Source: Pseudogemmobacter bohemicus | Lineage (GTDB): Bacteria > Pseudomonadota > Alphaproteobacteria > Rhodobacterales > Rhodobacteraceae | Direction of reading: 5' to 3' | Assembly: GCF_003290025.1 (NCBI RefSeq) | Contig: NZ_QNHG01000001.1 | Coordinates: forward strand, 1,314,656-1,378,655 | DNA length: 64,000 bases | Shown: positions 34,566 to 44,123 of the stretch, piece by piece | Numbering within the stretch: position 1 is the stretch's first letter | Layout: each line of letters starts with the position of its first letter | The notes under the pieces: model-generated | The model's database searches: none | Told to the model about the DNA's origin: nothing | What the model saw: the letters and a program-made list of their open reading frames with translations, nothing else | Program-made: the position numbers and the translations under genes

Positions 34566-34612
34566 ACACAAGATGTTGACAGTCAGATAAATCAGAGATC
34601 AATATACAGGTG
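34566..34612 (+). promoter_or_regulatory. Two NrdR-like boxes with an overlapping -35 element, nrd promoter
   Basis: Box 1 ACACAAGATGTTGACA (34566-34581) matches ACACAATATATTGTGT at 12 of 16 positions; box 2 GATCAATATACAGGTG (34597-34612) keeps the CAATATA core. The boxes are 31 bases apart, the three-helical-turn spacing typical of NrdR sites. TTGACA at 34576-34581 is a perfect -35 sequence inside box 1, and box 2 covers the expected -10 zone. NrdR-(d)ATP would then block RNA polymerase. The leader from here to nrdH is about 240 bases. Confidence 0.7.
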
Positions 34613-34851
34613 TTCCAGGGCGCAACTCTGCAGCCTGCGACGTGATGGAAAACCGGGGGGAACCGGGAATTTTCCAGCCGCCGCCAGCAGCAGACAAACC
34701 GATGGGGAAACCCATGGCAAGGCGGGAAACCCGGAACAAAAGTGAAGGCAACAAAACCGTGCGACGGGCGCGAGGATATGCCCGGCGGAAGATCTCCGCC
34801 GGCCGATCCTTTGTGAACCCTTGCCATATGGGACAGTAGAAGGATCAGGCA

Positions 34852-35076
34852 ATGACCATCACCGTTTACTCCAAACCCGCTTGCGTTCAGTGCACCGCCA
34901 CCACCCGGGCGCTGGATGCCAAAGGCTTGTCCTATTCGATTATTGATCTGACCGAAGATGCCGAGGCGATGGATCGCGTTGTTGCGATGGGCTATCGCCA
35001 GGCCCCCGTCGTCATCGCCGGTGATGCGCATTGGGCGGGATTCCGTCCCGACATGATCGGCCGCCTCGCCAGCTGA
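34852..35076 (+). CDS. nrdH: Glutaredoxin-like protein NrdH
   Basis: Reductant for class Ib ribonucleotide reductase. The 74-residue thioredoxin-fold protein has the redox motif Cys11-Val-Gln-Cys14 and the NrdH end signature WAGFRPDMIG. AGAAGGATC precedes the ATG. It is the first gene of the nrdHIEF operon, ten bases ahead of nrdI. Confidence 0.95.
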   Translation: MTITVYSKPACVQCTATTRALDAKGLSYSIIDLTEDAEAMDRVVAMGYRQAPVVIAGDAHWAGFRPDMIGRLAS

Positions 35077-35086
35077 GGGCGCGGTC

Positions 35087-35536
35087 ATGCCCGGGCTTGT
35101 CTTTTTTTCTTCTGCCTCGGGCAACACGCTCCGTTTCGTCACGCGCCTCGAAGAGACCCTCGCCGATACCGCTGAGGGCCGCTGTGCAAAGGTGCTGCGT
35201 ATCCCGATATCCCCGCAGGATCCGATGCCGGATCCGGGCGGGGATTATGTTCTGATCTGCCCCACATTCGCCGATGGCGAGGGGCGCGGCGCGGTCCCGA
35301 AACAGGTGATCCGCTTTCTGAATGACCCCGACCGGCGTGCCGGTCTTAAGGGCGTGATCGCCGGGGGCAACCGGAATTTCGGGACGACCTATGCTCTTGC
35401 GGGCAGGGTTATCTCAGAGAAATGCAATGTGCCGGTTCTGTACAGCTTTGAGCTGGCCGGAACCGAAACCGATATCGCCCGCGTCCGGCGCGGGCTTGAT
35501 CTATTCTGGGGGATGGAATGCTCGACAATGGCGTGA
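35087..35536 (+). CDS. nrdI: Flavodoxin-like NrdI
   Basis: The 149-residue flavoprotein generates the superoxide used to assemble the dimanganese-tyrosyl cofactor of NrdF. The FMN phosphate loop is [13 protein letters not shown] near the N-terminus; [20 protein letters not shown] and [18 protein letters not shown] are the family's FMN loops. Its last 19 bases overlap the nrdE start in another frame, indicating translational coupling. Confidence 0.94.
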   Translation: MPGLVFFSSASGNTLRFVTRLEETLADTAEGRCAKVLRIPISPQDPMPDPGGDYVLICPTFADGEGRGAVPKQVIRFLNDPDRRAGLKGVIAGGNRNFGTTYALAGRVISEKCNVPVLYSFELAGTETDIARVRRGLDLFWGMECSTMA

Positions 35537-37644
35537 AGCCGGCGCTGGATTACCATGCGCTGAACGCGATGCTGAACCTCTATGACGGCGAGGGAAAAAT
35601 CCGCTTTGACGCCGACCGTATGGCGGCCAAGCAGTATTTCCTGCAACATGTGAACCAGAACACCGTTTTCTTCCACAACCTGGATGAAAAGCTGCGCTAC
35701 CTGGTCGATGAGGGTTATTACGAACCCGATGTGCTGGACCAGTATTCGCGCAATTTCCAGCGCGCGATCTGGGATGCCGCCTATGAGAAGAAGTTCCGGT
35801 TCCCGACCTTCCTCGGCGCGTTCAAATATTACACCAGCTATACGCTGAAGACCCGCGATGGTCAGCGTTTCCTGGAGCGGTACGAGGATCGTGTCGTGAT
35901 GGTCGCGCTGGCCTTGGCGCGCGGCGATGAGGCGCTGGCGATGTCGTTTATGAACGAGATCCTTTCGGGCCGCTTCCAGCCCGCGACACCGACCTTCCTG
36001 AATGCCGGGAAGATGTCGCGCGGCGAGCTGATCTCGTGCTTCCTGCTGCGGCTGGAAGACAATATGGAATCGATCGGTCGTTCCATCAATTCGGCGCTGC
36101 AGCTGTCGAAACGCGGTGGCGGTGTCGCTTTGATGCTGACCAATCTGCGCGAAGCGGGTGCGCCGATCAAAGGGATCGAGAACCAGTCTTCCGGCGTCAT
36201 TCCGGTGATGAAACTGCTGGAAGACAGCTTCTCTTATGCGAACCAGCTTGGCGCGCGTCAGGGCGCGGGCGCGGTCTATCTGAACGCGCACCATCCCGAC
36301 ATCCTGCGCTTCCTTGATACCAAGCGCGAGAATGCCGACGAGAAGATCCGCATCAAGACGCTGAGCCTCGGCGTCGTGATCCCGGATGTGACTTTTGAAC
36401 TCGCGAAGAAGAATGAGGATATGTACCTCTTCTCGCCGCATGATGTGCAGAAGGTCTACGGCGTGCCCTTCTCGGAAATCTCGGTGACCGAGAAATATGA
36501 CGAGATGGTGGACGACAAGCGGATCAAGAAGAAGAAGATCAATGCGCGGGAATTCTTCCAGACGATTGCCGAGATCCAGTTCGAGAGCGGCTATCCCTAT
36601 ATCATGTTCGAAGACACGGTGAACAAGGCGAACCCGATCCATGGGCGCATCACCATGTCGAACCTCTGCTCGGAGATTTTGCAGGTCAACGAGGCTTCGA
36701 CCTTCCATGAGGATCTGAGCTACGACCATCTCGGCACCGATATCTCCTGCAACCTCGGCTCGCTGAATATCGCGGCGACGATGGACGGGCCGGATATTGG
36801 CGCGACCGTCGAGGCGGCGGTGCGCGCGCTGACCGCCGTGTCGGAAATGTCGGCGATTGATGCAGTGCCCTCGATCCGCCGCGGCAATGACGAGAGCCAT
36901 GCCATCGGCCTTGGCCAGATGAACCTGCACGGCTATCTGGCGCGCGCGCATGTGCATTACGGCTCGCCCGAGGGGGTTGAATTTACCTCTGTGTATTTCG
37001 CGGCGGTGGCCTATCATGCGATCCGCACCTCGAACCTGCTGGCGCGGGAACACGGGCAGAGCTTTAAGGATTTCGACAAGTCGAAATATGCCGATGGCAG
37101 TTTCTTTGACAAATACACGGAAAAGGACTGGCTGCCGGTCTCGGAAAAGGTCACCGAACTCTTTGACGGCGTGACGCTGCCGACCCGTGCGGATTGGGAA
37201 AGCCTGAAGGCCGATGTGATGGCGAGCGGGCTTTACAACCGCAATCTGCAAGCCGTGCCACCGACCGGGTCGATCAGTTACATCAACAACTCGACCTCTT
37301 CGATCCATCCGATCGTGGCGAAGATCGAGATCCGCAAGGAAGGCAAGATCGGGCGCGTCTATTACCCGGCCGCCTTCATGTCGAATGAGAACCTGGAATA
37401 TTACCGCGACGCCTATGAGATCGGGCCGGAAGCCATCATCGACACCTATGCGGCGGCGACCGAGCATGTCGATCAGGGCCTCTCGCTGACTTTGTTCTTC
37501 CCCTCAGAGGCCACCACGCGCGATATCAACAAAGCGCAGATCTATGCCTGGAAGAAGGGCATCAAGACGATCTATTACATCCGCCTGCGCCAGACCGCGC
37601 TGGAAGGGACCGAAGTGCAGGGCTGCGTTTCCTGCACGCTGTAA
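35518..37644 (+). CDS. nrdE: Class Ib ribonucleoside-diphosphate reductase alpha subunit
   Basis: Reduces ribonucleoside diphosphates to deoxy forms. At 708 residues it has an N-terminal RNR domain (without a full ATP cone, as usual for NrdE), the active-site segments [11 protein letters not shown] and [11 protein letters not shown], and [19 protein letters not shown]. The C-terminus ends CVSCTL, the redox pair that takes electrons from NrdH. The start [19 protein letters not shown] at 35518 lies inside nrdI. Its ends and length fit the NrdE family with no disruption. Confidence 0.96.
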   Translation: MLDNGVKPALDYHALNAMLNLYDGEGKIRFDADRMAAKQYFLQHVNQNTVFFHNLDEKLRYLVDEGYYEPDVLDQYSRNFQRAIWDAAYEKKFRFPTFLGAFKYYTSYTLKTRDGQRFLERYEDRVVMVALALARGDEALAMSFMNEILSGRFQPATPTFLNAGKMSRGELISCFLLRLEDNMESIGRSINSALQLSKRGGGVALMLTNLREAGAPIKGIENQSSGVIPVMKLLEDSFSYANQLGARQGAGAVYLNAHHPDILRFLDTKRENADEKIRIKTLSLGVVIPDVTFELAKKNEDMYLFSPHDVQKVYGVPFSEISVTEKYDEMVDDKRIKKKKINAREFFQTIAEIQFESGYPYIMFEDTVNKANPIHGRITMSNLCSEILQVNEASTFHEDLSYDHLGTDISCNLGSLNIAATMDGPDIGATVEAAVRALTAVSEMSAIDAVPSIRRGNDESHAIGLGQMNLHGYLARAHVHYGSPEGVEFTSVYFAAVAYHAIRTSNLLAREHGQSFKDFDKSKYADGSFFDKYTEKDWLPVSEKVTELFDGVTLPTRADWESLKADVMASGLYNRNLQAVPPTGSISYINNSTSSIHPIVAKIEIRKEGKIGRVYYPAAFMSNENLEYYRDAYEIGPEAIIDTYAAATEHVDQGLSLTLFFPSEATTRDINKAQIYAWKKGIKTIYYIRLRQTALEGTEVQGCVSCTL

Positions 37645-37656
37645 GGTCAGGCTGAG

Positions 37657-38694
<1,038 letters not shown>

Positions 38695-38702
38695 ACCTTG
38701 CT

Positions 38703-38735
38703 CCGGCTCTGCCCACCTGAGGCAGAGCCGGATTT
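38703..38735 (+). terminator. Terminator of the nrd operon
   Basis: An 11-base perfect stem CCGGCTCTGCC/GGCAGAGCCGG with a seven-base loop and a short ATTT tail begins eight bases after the nrdF stop. Confidence 0.8.
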
Positions 38736-38874
38736 CACGGCTGGCTTTGCGGGCGGCATCGCCGCTGGTCGGGCCCGGCTGGATGCCCCCTGGTTTCCCC
38801 GGGGAACGCGCGCGCGCCTTGGATCATTCACGGATTTTCGTCACTCTGTAGTGCGTCAACCGCCGGGCCCCTGG

Positions 38875-39599
38875 CACGCAGAGGCTATGCTCTGGATGGG
38901 ACCGGCCAACGAGATGGTCTGGCATGCCATGCGCCGCTCGGTTCGTGTGGGCTGGCCCGGTCTCCGACTGCCGCCGATGCTCATCAATGGTCCGCCCGGC
39001 ATCGGCAAAAGCCATTGGGCGCGCAGGCTCGGCGAATTGCTCTCCATGCCGGTCCTGGTGGTCGATGCGGGCAGCGAGAGCGCCAGCTTTGGGCTGATCG
39101 GGCCGCAGCGTGGCTGGGGCAGCGCGGAGCCGGGGCGGCTCGTCAGGACGGTTCTGCGGAGCGCGGTGGCCAATCCCATCGTCGTGGTGGACGAAATCGA
39201 AAAGGTCGGAACGCCCGCCTCCCACAAGGGACAGACATTCGGGTTGACCGAGGGGCTGCTCCCGCTTTGAGCGCCAGGCGATGGAGCTGCCCCTGTTTTC
39301 AGGTGCCGTTCGACATGAGCTGGATCGGCTGGATCCTGACATCGAACACCGCGTCCATCCTGTCGGAGCCGTTCCGCAGCCGCTGCCCGCCCATTCATCT
39401 GCGGCACCTGACGCCCGACGAGCTCACAGCCTTCGTGCGCCACGAGGGCAAGAAGCGCGAGCTGTCCGAGGCCGCGATCGAGGCGATCGCGGAGGTGCTG
39501 ACGCACCCTTCCCTGTGCCAGCACCGGCCCTCACTGCGGATCGTCAACCGCGTGCTGCAACGCACGGCGGATCTGGAATGCGGGTCGCTCCTCCACTGA
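38875..39599 (+). pseudogene. AAA-ATPase, central and C-terminal part, frameshifted and detached from its N-terminus
   Basis: The first frame carries ATPase motifs: Walker A NGPPGIGKSHWAR (about 38990) and Walker B IVVVDEIEK (about 39180). It stops at 39270. The protein continues one frame over from about 39256: RRWSCPCFQVPFDMSW, ILTSNT, FRSRCPPIHLRHLTPDELTA. One missing base in the CTTTG near 39255 explains the break. No natural start exists: homologous-looking N-terminal sequence is found on the opposite strand at 40416-40069, suggesting an inversion. In related genomes such ATPases neighbour DUF6634 genes, as here. Confidence 0.7.
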
Positions 39600-39617
39600 A
39601 CCTCAAAGGACATTTTC

Positions 39618-40012
39618 ATGATACTCTCACCCCAATTGCGGGCCGAGTTCGATTGGCTGCTCCTTGCCATAGAGGCCGCCGAGGCCGGACCGTCGGATGA
39701 GGACCTCGCCACCGCGCCGATCATCGTTATGTGGCGAACCACCGCTGCGCGGTGCTCGGGGGCCTAGTCTCGAACCACCCGGAACTGAGCCGCGACTATA
39801 CCACAACCCCGGCGCTGATCGCGCTCGACCAACAGCGGGGCTGGGAGAGGACCTGGAACCGTTGGTATCGTCTTGGCACGCCTCTCGCGGACTTGTCGAT
39901 GAGCGCGCCTGTGGTCCATCTTAAGGATCTTGCACGTCCCGGTTTCCGGGAGATGGAAGACGAGGCCCGGCTGCCGGAGGTCATTGCCAACTACATCATT
40001 CGAGTTCGGTAA
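39618..40012 (+). pseudogene. DUF6634-like gene, frameshifted
   Basis: MILSPQLRAEFDWLLLAIEA starts the frame, which continues through GPSDEDLATAPII and then stops at 39766. The remainder lies in another frame from about 39722: DRYVANHRCAVLGGLVSNH, TTTPALIALDQQRGWERTW, WYRLGTPLADL and a C-terminus IANYIIRVR. One base change near 39722 restores a protein of about 130 residues. It follows the ATPase remnant by 18 bases, as an operon partner would. The family assignment is from memory of its pattern. Confidence 0.6.
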
Positions 40013-40035
40013 GGTGGACGCACAGGACCAGCTGG

Positions 40036-40416
40036 CGCGCGATGCGATGCAAAGCAGAGGATATCCGCATGCAGTTCCGTCGCGATCTCATCCGCACGAT
40101 GTTCGCGGGGGATGGCGATCAGCTTGGCGCCCTTGGCGAGGGGCTGGAGCACGCGCAGATCCTCGGTCTTCAGATGGCCGACCTCCCGAAGGGCGGCTCG
40201 GGCCCTGATAATCCGTTCCACGCGCCGGTCGATCTTGTCGATGTCCTGATCACTCAGATCGCCGAACTTGAAGCGCTTGGCGGGGCGGTCCTCCGGCGCA
40301 TCGGGCGTTGCCTTGGCGCGGAGCGTTGCGAGATGCGTCATGAAGCGCTGTTTGAGAACGTGGGGGGTGTGTTCCGGGTCGAAGAGCCGGATGCCGAGCA
40401 TGGGGATCGTGGGCAT
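40036..40416 (-). pseudogene. N-terminal fragment of the AAA-ATPase, opposite orientation
   Basis: The frame begins MPTIPMLGIRLFDPEHTPHV at 40416, behind an AT-rich promoter-like region (40470-40530). It is charged and well-formed to about residue 116 (EHRADEIATELHA) and then turns into implausible Arg/Pro-rich sequence to a stop at 39991. The point of change (about 40069) corresponds to the residues HA that also open the plus-strand ATPase remnant at 38875 (HAEAMLWMGPANE). The two pieces together would give an uninterrupted ATPase. Confidence 0.55.
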
Positions 40417-40620
40417 TGGCTAGGAACCTCGCGGCATGAGGGGACCGACAGGGAAAACCATGGCTTCCCGAACGAATTATTTAATAATTTAAAATCAATA
40501 ATATAGGATATTTTTTAGTTTTGAAATGTTCAAACCGGCGGGTGTCAGATGTTGGGAAATGTCGACGCTGGATCAGCGACTGGCTGAGCTTTTCAGAGGA
40601 GCAAGCCGCTATTGAGCGGA
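40417..40620. other. AT-rich spacer
   Basis: Bases 40470-40530 are strikingly AT-rich (runs such as TTATTTAATAATTTAAAAT), unlike anything else in the window. It lies upstream of the ATPase fragment on the minus strand and next to the IS66 remnant. It may be the former promoter of the accessory operon, or DNA brought by the insertion element. Confidence 0.5.
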
Positions 40621-40970
40621 TCAGAGGAATGAGGGCTTTCGGGCCGTGCGCGTCCCGACCTGGGTCCAGTCAACACCCTTGAAGAGCACCTCGAACTGAG
40701 CCCTGCTGAGGGTAACCGGCGCAGCCTGAGGTTTCGGCCAGGTGAAACGACCGCCATCGAGCCGTTTGGTGACCAGGACCAACCCGGTGCCGTCCCGGAC
40801 AAGCAGCTTCAACCGGGTGCGGCTTCTGGAGCGGAACACGAAGACCGCGCCGCAGAAGGGGTCGAGGTCAAAGCTGTTGGCGACACAGGCTGCCAGCCTT
40901 CCATTCCTTTACGGAAATCGACAGGTTGTGACGCCAGAAAGATACGAACGCTGTTGATCGGGACGATCAT
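40621..40970 (-). pseudogene. tnpB: IS66 tnpB (accessory protein), frameshifted
   Basis: From the ATG at 40970: MIVPINSVRIFLASQPVDFR-KGMEG, the IS66 Orf2 start. Near 40900 the frame shifts by one base and resumes as ACVANSFDLDPFCGAVFVF, RLKLLVRDGTGLVLVTKRL and GGRFTWPKPQAAPVTLS, ending around VLFKGVDWTQVG. The stop after a non-family tail (TARKPSFL) suggests truncation near 40650. Confidence 0.75.
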
Positions 40971-41392
40971 TGCGCGGCCCTCACAACACCAAGGATCCCA
41001 GCCAGATCGCCAGCGGGATAACTGGGCGGTATCGCGATTTCCGTGTCTTCCACGCGGATGCGGCAGAGCATGGTGTTTTTCTCTTCCCGGGGGAGGGAAT
41101 TGGCCTTTGTATCGGCGACAGGCCTCATTTCCTGCGGAGCCATCACCTCAAAGAACTTCGGACCATCCTGTTCGAGATTGATCTGTTTGACCCAATACGC
41201 GAGCAGAGACTTGTTCGCACCGATCTCCTCGGAGATCTCACGGATCCCTTCACTGTCCGCAATCCGCTTGACGGCCATTGCACGCAGCTTCTCAGGCCAA
41301 CGTTTCCGCCAGAGAGCACCAATCGGCACATCGGCCCCCGGACCGCCACCCCACTCGAAACCACTCCGTCCAGCACTTCCACCTCCTTCAAT
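40967..41392 (-). pseudogene. tnpA: IS66 tnpA-like, degraded N-terminus
   Basis: A helix-turn-helix protein reading RKRWPEKLRAMAVKRIADSE, REISEEIGANKSLLAYWVKQ and ending GDLAGILGVVRAAQ, with its stop overlapping the tnpB start (ATGA). The family-like N-terminal EVEVLDGV lies in another frame just upstream behind GAAGGAGG, so the first part is frameshifted. With no tnpC it is nonfunctional. Confidence 0.65.
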
Positions 41393-41562
41393 CAGGTGGT
41401 GCCAGTATCTCAAAGCCCTTATTTTATTGAAACATGGGTGTATACACCGCTTACAATCCTTCGCGCATGGCCCCTGATGCACTTTCAGAATGCCCGCGCC
41501 TGCCTGCCTCCTCGCAGCAGGAACAGGCCCCATCAGCGATGTCGCGCGGGCGCCCGCCCGGC

Positions 41563-42150
41563 TCAGAGCTGGCGGATCCAGAACTGCAGCGGTTTTTCGC
41601 TGTCGGCAGCCTCGCCAAGATCGCGCCAGGAGAAATGCGCGATGGCCCCCGGCAGCGGCGCATAGCCGCGTTTCGTCCAGAAGGCATCATTGCTGCGATA
41701 CTGTCCGGGGCGCAGCGGATGATCCCCGGGCCGCATCACCGAGCAAAAGGCGACATGGCTGCGGCCGAGGCTGCGGGCATGCTCCTCGCGCAGGTCGAAA
41801 AAGCGGTGCCCCACGCCCCTGCCCCGATAGTCCGGCAGCAGGACCGATTCCGCGCCGTAGAGGATTTTCTCCAGCGGCAGCCCGGTCTGGCGCATCGGCT
41901 CGGCGAATTCGCCGGCATGATCCTCCATCGGTGCCGAGGTCGAGGCACCGACGATCCGGCCATCATCAATCGCCGCGACCAGCAGAGCGCCTGCACTGTC
42001 GCGGTACGCCTGGAGGTAATTGCGCTCATAATCCAGCGTGCCGTCATAGAGATAGGGCCAGTCGCGGAACACGGTGATGCGAAGCCGCGCCATATCATCC
42101 AGCGCGGCCTCCAGTTCCGCGCCTTTGAGCGCGCGGACCTCCAGGCTCAT
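41563..42150 (-). CDS. GNAT-family N-acetyltransferase
   Basis: A 195-residue acetyltransferase. The acetyl-CoA pyrophosphate loop is LLPDYRGRGVGHRFF (about residues 108-122), preceded by the beta strand IVGASTSAPM. The acceptor is unknown. Its start overlaps the stop of the NTF2-like gene by four bases (ATGA), so the two are co-translated. The IS66 remnant lies downstream of its stop. Confidence 0.85.
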   Translation of the reverse strand: MSLEVRALKGAELEAALDDMARLRITVFRDWPYLYDGTLDYERNYLQAYRDSAGALLVAAIDDGRIVGASTSAPMEDHAGEFAEPMRQTGLPLEKILYGAESVLLPDYRGRGVGHRFFDLREEHARSLGRSHVAFCSVMRPGDHPLRPGQYRSNDAFWTKRGYAPLPGAIAHFSWRDLGEAADSEKPLQFWIRQL

Positions 42151-42557
42151 TTCGAGACCTGTTCGATCCAGTCATTCAGGTTGTAGAAGGTGGTGACGCG
42201 GGTGATCCGGCCTCCCTTCACATCAAAGAAAGACCCGGCCGGCAGGATGTATTTCTGGCCCTTTGCCTCGGGCAGGCCGGGATCGGTTTTCAGATATTCG
42301 CCATGAACCACGAATTCCGCCGCCGCGCGGCTGCCGTCTTCGCTGACGAAGATCACGATGTCTTTGAGTTCCTCGCGGTAGGACACCCCCATATGCGAGC
42401 CGAATTCCGCGAATTTCTCGCGGCCGCGGCGGATGCCACCCTCATTGACGCGGTGTTCGATATCCTCGCTGACCAGCGCGGTCATTCCTTCGGGGTTCAG
42501 CGCGTTGAAGGCGGCGTAATAGGATTCGATCAGCTGGCGGGTCTCAGATGCGGACAT
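42147..42557 (-). CDS. NTF2-like / ketosteroid-isomerase-related protein
   Basis: A 136-residue SnoaL-like cone-fold protein: RQLIESYYAAFNALNPEGMT at the start, a conserved HRVNEGG near residue 35, and hydrophobic strands AAAEFVVHGEY, ITRVTTFYNLNDWI at the end. Such proteins are small isomerases, hydratases or binding proteins; the function cannot be read from sequence. It forms a two-gene unit with the downstream GNAT gene. GGGAGAG lies just upstream of the ATG at 42557. Confidence 0.8.
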   Translation of the reverse strand: MSASETRQLIESYYAAFNALNPEGMTALVSEDIEHRVNEGGIRRGREKFAEFGSHMGVSYREELKDIVIFVSEDGSRAAAEFVVHGEYLKTDPGLPEAKGQKYILPAGSFFDVKGGRITRVTTFYNLNDWIEQVSK

Positions 42558-42679
42558 GGCTCTCCCTTTCCTGTTGGCGCGAGGATAGCCACTCGCCGGG
42601 CAGAGGAAAGCCTGAAAGCGTCCTGAAATGGGCTCCGGGCGGCCTTTGAAGACCGCCCGGTATCGCCTGGTGTATCCGA

Positions 42680-43513
42680 TCAGGCCAGAGCGGTCGCCAC
42701 CGTCACGGCAAGCGGCGTGGTCGGGCGGCCAATCAGGCGCGACAGGGTCTTGCTGTCGTCAAACAGCGCACCTTTGGCGGTCTGGGCATCGCTGTCGGCA
42801 AGGATCGCGGCAAAGCCAGCCGGCAGGCCGAACCCTTCCAGCGCTTTGGCGTAATCGGCCTCGGGCAGGTTCACATAGCCCACCGGCTTGCCAGCCTGTT
42901 TCGCGACCTCGGCCGCGAGGTCAGCGCCTGTGAAAGCGGTGTCCCCCGCAAGCTCATAGATCTTGTTCTCATGCCCCGCTTCGGTCGCAGTGACGGCGAT
43001 TGCCTCGGCATAATCCTGACGGGCGGCGGCGGAATAGCGCCCCTCACCCGCCGAGCCGATGATCGCACCATGTTCAATCGCCGGGGCCAGGGCGCCGGTC
43101 ATATTCTCGGTATACCAGCCATTTCTGAGGATCGTGTATGCGAGGCCCGACGCCTTCAGCGCGGCCTCGGTCCCGATATGCTCGGCGGCGAGTTTCATCG
43201 TAGAGGCATCGCCTTTCAGAAGCGAGGTATAGAGGATCCGCTTCACGCCGGCGGCTTTGGCGGCGTCGATCACCGCCTTATGCTGCGGGAAACGCTTGCC
43301 GACCTCATTGGCCGAGATCAGCACCAGGGTATCAACGCCTTTCAGCGCGGCCGGATCGGGTTTGTCATAGTCAAAGGCGCGGGTCTCGACGCCCAGATCG
43401 GCGGCTTTCGCGGGGCTGCGCACCAGGGCTATCGGGGCGGTGCCACGGGCTTTAGTGGCGGCAATGGCGAGGCGGCCAAGCTGGCCGCTGGCTCCGGTGA
43501 TGGCGATTGTCAT
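42680..43513 (-). CDS. NmrA-like NAD(P)H:quinone oxidoreductase, QorB-like
   Basis: 277 residues of the atypical SDR/NmrA family. The cofactor loop is ITGASGQLG at residues 5-13; the phosphate-binding LVRSPAKA follows the second strand; SANEVGKRFPQHKAVIDAAK and YTSLLKGD match QtR2 (E. coli YtfG/QorB). It probably reduces quinones with NADPH. CAGGAGA precedes the ATG at 43513. The divergent HxlR gene, as ytfH is to ytfG in E. coli, is its likely regulator. Confidence 0.85.
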   Translation of the reverse strand: MTIAITGASGQLGRLAIAATKARGTAPIALVRSPAKAADLGVETRAFDYDKPDPAALKGVDTLVLISANEVGKRFPQHKAVIDAAKAAGVKRILYTSLLKGDASTMKLAAEHIGTEAALKASGLAYTILRNGWYTENMTGALAPAIEHGAIIGSAGEGRYSAAARQDYAEAIAVTATEAGHENKIYELAGDTAFTGADLAAEVAKQAGKPVGYVNLPEADYAKALEGFGLPAGFAAILADSDAQTAKGALFDDSKTLSRLIGRPTTPLAVTVATALA

Positions 43514-43552
43514 TGGATTCTCCTGTTCCGGATTTGACAGGAAGAGAATAGC

Positions 43553-43576
43553 GTAATACTTATAAAAAGTAAGTAC
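43553..43576. promoter_or_regulatory. Candidate HxlR-type operator
   Basis: TACTTATAAAAAGTA (43557-43571) is an inverted repeat with five-base arms around ATAAA, flanked by outer GTA...TAC. It is an AT-rich island in the 87-base gap between the divergent quinone-reductase and HxlR genes, the expected place for an autoregulatory site. Confidence 0.55.
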
Positions 43577-43600
43577 GCACCATTTTGTAAGTGTGGAACA

Positions 43601-44083
43601 ATGACGCACAACCCTGTTACGACGGATGCACAGCGGCTGATGGATGGCTGGCGCGAGGGCAATGTTCTTGCCGCCGAATGCCCGTCGCGGCGCATCCTGC
43701 AGCATCTGACCAGTCGCTGGGGCGTGCTGGTGATGGTGGTACTGGCGACCGGGCCGCAGCGTTTCGCCGGACTGCGGCGCCGGGTGGCCGGGGTCAGCGA
43801 GCGGATGCTGTCCCAGGTGCTGAAGGATCTGGAATCGGATGGATTCGTTTTGCGCACTGCGCATCCGGTGGTGCCGCCGCATGTCGATTATGAGCTGACA
43901 CCGCTGGGTCAGCAGGCGGCGGCGCGGCTGATCGGTCTGGTGGGCTGGATCGAAGCCGAGCTGGAAACGATCCTGGCCGCAGGCACTGGTCTCGCGGCAG
44001 GATCCGGGGTGGCCTCCGGGGACGCATCCGGGGGCGCCGAGGTCGGCTCGCTGGTCGCGGAAACAGAAACGGCCCGGGGCTGA
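43601..44083 (+). CDS. HxlR-family transcriptional regulator
   Basis: A 160-residue winged-helix protein. The HxlR core lies at about residues 25-120: CPSRRILQHLTSRWGVLVM (with the family N-terminal cysteine), RFAGLRRRVAGVSERMLSQV, LKDLESDGFVLR, VDYELTPLG. The C-terminal 35 residues are Ala/Gly/Ser-rich and contain a short 12-bp repeat. HxlR proteins often sense electrophiles or redox state through the cysteine. The stop codon lies within the loop of the terminator hairpin. Confidence 0.88.
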   Translation: MTHNPVTTDAQRLMDGWREGNVLAAECPSRRILQHLTSRWGVLVMVVLATGPQRFAGLRRRVAGVSERMLSQVLKDLESDGFVLRTAHPVVPPHVDYELTPLGQQAAARLIGLVGWIEAELETILAAGTGLAAGSGVASGDASGGAEVGSLVAETETARG

Positions 44084-44100
44084 TCGCCCGGGCCGCGTTT
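44070..44100 (+). terminator. Terminator overlapping the end of the HxlR gene
   Basis: CGGCCCGGG/CCCGGGCCG forms a nine-base stem with an eight-base loop that includes the stop codon region, followed by CGTTT. It may work in both directions, since the membrane-protein gene converges 24 bases further on. Confidence 0.7.
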
Positions 44101-44123
44101 ACGCTGGTATCTTTGGGGAAAGC

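Larger units (their letters stand above)
40621..41454 (-). mobile_element. IS66-family insertion sequence remnant
   Basis: The right end carries GTAAGCGGTGTATACACCC on the minus strand (41454 to 41436), an IS66-type terminal repeat starting GTAAGCG. Inside, in order, are degraded tnpA and tnpB; the large transposase gene tnpC and the other terminal repeat are missing. The element is therefore dead and truncated at its left side, near 40620-40660. Confidence 0.75.

Noticed and set aside
34546-35142. Minus-strand frame across the nrd leader and nrdH
   Set aside because: Overlaps nrdH entirely and lacks a credible start or domain; the leader is better explained as noncoding.
35389-37467. Long minus-strand frame opposite nrdE
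   Set aside because: Antisense shadow of a highly conserved gene with no motifs of its own.
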